Part shown: piece by piece, positions 39,915 to 43,229 of the stretch
Layout: every line of letters starts with the position of its first letter
Numbering within the stretch: position 1 is the stretch's first letter
Source of the DNA: Lachnospiraceae bacterium
Lineage (GTDB): Bacteria > Bacillota > Clostridia > Lachnospirales > Lachnospiraceae
Assembly (NCBI GenBank): GCA_017617005.1
Contig: JAFZWW010000072.1
Span: forward strand, 1 to 43,229
Reading direction: 5' to 3'
DNA: 43,229 bases
Position numbers and translations under genes: made by a program
The notes under the pieces: generated by a model
The model's database searches: none
The model's input: only the letters and a program-made list of their open reading frames with translations
Told to the model about the DNA's origin: nothing

Positions 39915-41416
39915 ATAAGAATACCGGCAAAAACAGAACGATAGTACTGATGTTGTTCGGAGCTGTGATCGTGCTGCTCTGGGTGGTATTCTATCTGATC
40001 ACGGTCAGGATCATCAGGCAGAATATGGAGCGCCATGCGATGAGCGCTGTGGGCACCATCATAAACGACGTCGGCAACGAACTTCTTCTGATGGAAGAAT
40101 CTTCTTCGATCCTTTCCGGTGAGGAGAGTGTGAAGAATATCGCAGGTGCCGGATACGGTGAAGATTTCTATGCTATGGGAAGGGTTGCACAGGAGACACT
40201 TGAGCCTGCGCTGAAGAGAATAATAAACGCCGATAATGTCATCATATATAATCCCGACGGTGAATTCTACAGACTTAAGGGAACCGCTCCCAACACAATC
40301 GCTGTCAGGTCGTTCTGGATCATCAGCGAAGGAAAGAGCGACAGAATGGTATCCGTATCTTCGGGTTCGGATAATTATGTCGGCATATACCAGAAGATCG
40401 AAGATAACGGAAAGTGCATCGGTTATGTTCTTCTTTTGATGGATCACAGAAAGGTTGAAAAACTTCTTTCGACTTATAACGATCCCGACTATATAGGTTC
40501 GGCGCTTTATTACGGTGACAAGCTTATATGCACGGGCGGAGGCATCGGCAGGGAGGATTTGGAAAGCCGGCTTGAGAAGGCCATTTATGTCAGCGAAAGA
40601 TCCGTAGGATTTACCGGTTACAGGATCGTTGTATATTGCGTCGATTCCGTTTCACTGGATGTAGCAAGATTTTTCAGGATCGCACTTCCCGTTACGATCC
40701 TGATACTGGTGATCGTCGGTTTTATCTTTGAAAGGTTCATGAGAAGGTTTGTAAAGACGAGCATAGACCTCGAGCTTGAAAGGACGAATCTTTCTCTTTT
40801 GAAAAAGCAGATAAGCGCGCACTTTACAGTAAACACCCTGAACATAGTAAGGGCACTTATCGGAAAGGGCGATAAGGAAACGGCGGCGAGGATCTGTACC
40901 GAGCTTTCGGTTCTCCTGAGATATGCCAACGCTTCGGATGAGTATATATCGCTTCTTGAAGAATTGTATGTGCTCAAACAGTATACCGAGATAATGCAGG
41001 CGAGATATCCCGATAAGATAAATGTCCGTTTCGGCGAAGATGATTCGTTCAGTGATATCCTTGTTCCCAGAATGCTGATCCAGCCCATTGTCGAAAATGC
41101 GATAATGCACGGTCTTTCGGGAGAGGGAGGAAATCTTGAGATCGATGCACGCAGTGAAAAAGAAGACCTGTTCATAACCGTTTCGGATGACGGAAAGGGA
41201 ATGGATGCCGGGGAGCTGGAAAAGGCAAGAGGAACTGCGGAAAGCCCGGATACGGACGGTCACGGAAGTCTCGATCATATAGCGCTTGCAAATGTAAGAA
41301 AAAGGATCGAGGTACTGTTCGGGGGTGAATACGGACTGGATATCGAATCCGATGTCAGCAGGGGAACCTGTGTGACGGTTCATCTTCCTCTGATAACGTC
41401 CGATAAGAAAAAATAA
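39911..41416 (+). CDS. YesM-type sensor histidine kinase
   Basis: A 501-residue membrane kinase. TM1 is about residues 12-34, an extracytoplasmic sensory region of about 220 residues follows, TM2 is near 257-277. The His_kinase/HATPase module has an H-box variant LKKQISAHFTVNTLNIVRALI with His304 (canonical QINPHFLYNTLN) and the ATP-binding boxes LIQPIVENAIMHGL, DDGKGMD and ALANVRKRI. GTG 39911 overlaps the preceding TGA (GTGA), so a coupled start is likely. It pairs with the AraC-type regulator at the head of the operon. The genes between encode two binding proteins, so it may sense them in their ligand-bound state. Confidence 0.9.
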   Translation: MNKNTGKNRTIVLMLFGAVIVLLWVVFYLITVRIIRQNMERHAMSAVGTIINDVGNELLLMEESSSILSGEESVKNIAGAGYGEDFYAMGRVAQETLEPALKRIINADNVIIYNPDGEFYRLKGTAPNTIAVRSFWIISEGKSDRMVSVSSGSDNYVGIYQKIEDNGKCIGYVLLLMDHRKVEKLLSTYNDPDYIGSALYYGDKLICTGGGIGREDLESRLEKAIYVSERSVGFTGYRIVVYCVDSVSLDVARFFRIALPVTILILVIVGFIFERFMRRFVKTSIDLELERTNLSLLKKQISAHFTVNTLNIVRALIGKGDKETAARICTELSVLLRYANASDEYISLLEELYVLKQYTEIMQARYPDKINVRFGEDDSFSDILVPRMLIQPIVENAIMHGLSGEGGNLEIDARSEKEDLFITVSDDGKGMDAGELEKARGTAESPDTDGHGSLDHIALANVRKRIEVLFGGEYGLDIESDVSRGTCVTVHLPLITSDKKK

Positions 41417-41488
41417 TTTCAGATTTAGGCGCTGATGTATTATCATCAGATATGAAGCAAAAAATAAACGATCCGGAGAAACAGTCAG

Positions 41489-42145
41489 ATGATCTTTGAT
41501 ACGATCTGTCCTCTTATGAAAGAGGATGCATTAAAGCTTCCGAATGACACCAACGTAAAGGTTTATATGAGGCATTCGATCAGGTTTGATAATCCCGTGG
41601 ACGGTGATTATTCGAATCTGCTCCTTACTCCTGAAGGCATAGAGATCGCAAACCGAATAGGCAGAAATCTCGATGTGCCTGTCGGAAGGTTCTTTGCAAG
41701 CCCCGTTAAAAGGTGCGTCCAGACCGCTACGGAGATTGCAAGGGGAATGGGAATAGAAGAGCCGGAGATTGAAAAGGTACAGCCCTTCGCACATATTGAA
41801 GGACTCGGCCCCGCACTTGAAAGCGGCATAGGCTGGTATAAATTCTATTACGGACTCCAGAACGGCATTCCAGAATATACCGCGGGCTACACACTTGATC
41901 AGGCCGCACTTCCGATACTTAACGCGATATTCGAAATCCCTTCATCAGACGGAAAGCTCGACTTTATCTGCTCACACGACGGTCATGTGGTCATCCTCGC
42001 AAGTGCGCTCTTCGATCTGAAGACCGGACTCGAGGGAGAGAACTGGTGCGGATTTACGGAAGGGATCTTCTTTACCGGAACAAGGGATGATTTCACCGCA
42101 TACTGGAGAGGTGAAAAGAAGACATTTAAAAACTGGAAGATATAA
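41489..42145 (+). CDS. Histidine phosphatase family protein
   Basis: A 218-residue phosphoglycerate-mutase-like protein. The N-terminal catalytic motif is MRHSIRF (Arg28, His29) with Ser in place of the usual Gly of RHG, ASPVKRCVQTATEIA carries the second Arg, and SHDGHV carries the second His. An acid phosphatase or mutase-type phosphatase activity is likely; substrate unknown. CCGGAG about 10 nt before ATG. It is 72 nt after the kinase gene; the gap contains a CTGATG-TATTAT-CATCAG dyad (41432-41449) but no obvious terminator, so it may be read from the upstream operon or its own promoter. A bidirectional terminator follows. Confidence 0.85.
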   Translation: MIFDTICPLMKEDALKLPNDTNVKVYMRHSIRFDNPVDGDYSNLLLTPEGIEIANRIGRNLDVPVGRFFASPVKRCVQTATEIARGMGIEEPEIEKVQPFAHIEGLGPALESGIGWYKFYYGLQNGIPEYTAGYTLDQAALPILNAIFEIPSSDGKLDFICSHDGHVVILASALFDLKTGLEGENWCGFTEGIFFTGTRDDFTAYWRGEKKTFKNWKI

Positions 42146-42153
42146 GCATAGAA

Positions 42154-42180
42154 AAAGTCCCGGCGATAAGCCGGGACTTT
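42154..42180. terminator. Bidirectional terminator between the phosphatase and fba genes
   Basis: A perfect 10-bp stem AAAGTCCCGG / CCGGGACTTT closes a 7-nt loop. The minus strand shows TTTTTC after the stem and the plus strand a GTTGTTGG tail, so it is stronger for fba. Confidence 0.88.
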
Positions 42181-42193
42181 GTTGTTGGTATTA

Positions 42194-43162
42194 TCAGATC
42201 TTGTGATCGGATCCGAGAACGTTGAGGATCTTGTGAGAAACCATATCCTTAACAGCCTGACGAGCGGGCTTGAGATACTGGCGGGGATCGAAGTGATCGG
42301 GATGCTCAACGAAGTACTTGCGGATGTTAGCGGTCATTGCAAGACGGATATCGGAGTCGATATTGATCTTACATACTGCAAGGGTAGCTGCCTTGCGGAG
42401 CTGCTCCTCAGGGATACCTACAGCGTCGGGCATGTTTCCGCCGTACTCATTTACCATCTTGACGAATTCCTGGGGAACCGAAGATGATCCGTGAAGAACG
42501 ATGGGGAATCCGGGAAGTCTCTTGATGCACTCCTCGAGAACGTCGAAACGTAAGGGGGGCGGAACAAGGATGCCGTCTGCATTTCTGGTGCACTGCTCAG
42601 CAGTGAACTTGTAAGCGCCGTGGCTGGTTCCGATAGCGATCGCAAGGGAGTCGCATCCGGTTCTGTCTACGAACTCTTCAACTTCTTCGGGTCTGGTGTA
42701 AGCTTCCTTACCTGCCTCAACCTGAACCTCATCCTCGATACCTGCGAGAGTTCCGAGCTCAGCCTCAACAACTACGCCGTGATCGTGAGCATACTCAACT
42801 ACCTGCTTGGTAAGAGCGATGTTGTCCTCGAAGGACTTGGAAGAAGCGTCGATCATAACGGAAGTGAATCCGCCGTCGATACAGGACTTGCAGAGCTCGA
42901 AGGTGTCACCGTGATCAAGGTGAAGAGCGATGGGAATCTGGGGATTCTCCTGAACTGCAGCCTCTACCATCTTTACAAGATAGGTGTGGTTGGCGTAAGC
43001 ACGCGCACCCTTGGAAACCTGAAGGATAACAGGGCTCTCAAGCTCTCCTGCAGCTTCGGTGATACCCTGAACGATCTCCATGTTGTTGACGTTGAAAGCA
43101 CCTACAGCGTATCCGCCGTCGTAAGCTTTCTTAAACATCTCTTTGGTTGTTACCAATGCCAT
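42194..43162 (-). CDS. fba: Class II fructose-bisphosphate aldolase
   Basis: Zinc-dependent cleavage of fructose 1,6-bisphosphate to dihydroxyacetone phosphate and glyceraldehyde 3-phosphate in glycolysis. The 322-residue protein has the metal-site HLDHGDT with Asp83 and His84, the MIDASSKSFEDNI segment, VEAELGTLAGIEDEV, the second metal His in GTSHGAYKF and HGSSSVP. The protein is full length. AAGGAGG about 8 nt before ATG is a strong ribosome site, in keeping with high expression. It is monocistronic, convergent with the phosphatase gene. Confidence 0.96.
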   Translation of the reverse strand: MALVTTKEMFKKAYDGGYAVGAFNVNNMEIVQGITEAAGELESPVILQVSKGARAYANHTYLVKMVEAAVQENPQIPIALHLDHGDTFELCKSCIDGGFTSVMIDASSKSFEDNIALTKQVVEYAHDHGVVVEAELGTLAGIEDEVQVEAGKEAYTRPEEVEEFVDRTGCDSLAIAIGTSHGAYKFTAEQCTRNADGILVPPPLRFDVLEECIKRLPGFPIVLHGSSSVPQEFVKMVNEYGGNMPDAVGIPEEQLRKAATLAVCKINIDSDIRLAMTANIRKYFVEHPDHFDPRQYLKPARQAVKDMVSHKILNVLGSDHKI

Positions 43163-43189
43163 AACGAAAAACCTCCTTAAAAGTGAATG

Positions 43190-43217
43190 TTTTTACGAAA
43201 AGACTCGTATGTATCAA
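43190..43217 (-). promoter_or_regulatory. Possible promoter of fba
   Basis: On the minus strand, TTGATA (43212-43217) and TAAAAA (43190-43195) are 16 nt apart, just upstream of the AAGGAGG ribosome site. Both boxes are imperfect and the window ends close by. Confidence 0.3.
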
Positions 43218-43229
43218 TAATAATTTGTG

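Noticed and set aside
43163-43229. A riboswitch or leader structure before fba
   Set aside because: Only a short AT-rich leader with the ribosome site is within the window, and no stem conservation can be judged.

Overview
The window looks like a chromosomal segment from an anaerobic Firmicute, most probably a Lachnospiraceae (Clostridia) relative. The evidence is an acpP-fabK-fabD-fabG-fabF-accB-fabZ-accC-accD-accA cluster that uses FabK as enoyl-ACP reductase, a class II fructose-bisphosphate aldolase, a YesM/YesN-type two-component system with LplA-like lipoproteins, PadR/HAAS/DUF4097 genes, strong GGAGG-type ribosome sites and many short-hairpin terminators. This is inferred from gene content and style; no rRNA or other taxonomic marker is present. 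No tRNA, rRNA, CRISPR array, insertion sequence or phage gene was seen.

Layout. 1-4.8 kb: a GMP synthase ATP-pyrophosphatase subunit (guaA) with a terminator, a protein with a possible EF-Tu-domain-2-like barrel and a C-terminal SseB-like domain, a zinc-ribbon membrane protein, and on the minus strand a MerR-type regulator. 5-14.7 kb: an eleven-gene fatty-acid synthesis operon ending in an acyl-CoA synthetase. It is divergent from the MerR gene and driven by a promoter with a 19-bp spacer and a dyad, the usual layout of MerR-controlled promoters. 14.8-16 kb: a second MerR protein fused to a SAM methyltransferase, also with a 19-bp-spaced promoter. 16.2-20.7 kb: a PfkB-family kinase, a hybrid histidine kinase (7TM-HisKA-HATPase-REC-Hpt) and a response regulator with a degenerate plus an intact receiver. 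20.8-25.1 kb, minus strand: MoxR ATPase, DUF58 protein and transglutaminase membrane protein. 25.2-29.9 kb: CPA1 antiporter, two-domain TrkA, AlkD-like DNA repair protein and a 2-hydroxyacyl-CoA dehydratase/activase-related protein. 30-32.2 kb, minus strand: PadR repressor, HAAS-domain membrane protein and a DAGN-repeat solenoid protein, preceded by a promoter packed with palindromic operators.

32.3-36.5 kb, minus strand, holds the most unusual cluster: a two-TM ion channel with an RCK-type domain and no canonical K+ filter, a stand-alone cyclic-nucleotide-binding domain whose start overlaps the channel stop, and an 826-residue protein joining a serine alpha/beta hydrolase (GHSKGG) to a divergent D-Ala-D-Ala-ligase-like ATP-grasp domain. 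The arrangement looks like a ligand-gated membrane module with an enzymatic partner; its function is unknown to me. 36.6-41.4 kb: an AraC-type response regulator, two different lipoprotein solute-binding proteins and a YesM-type kinase, all start/stop overlapped and without transporter permeases, which suggests binding-protein-assisted sensing. 41.5-43.2 kb: a histidine phosphatase and, convergent, fba.
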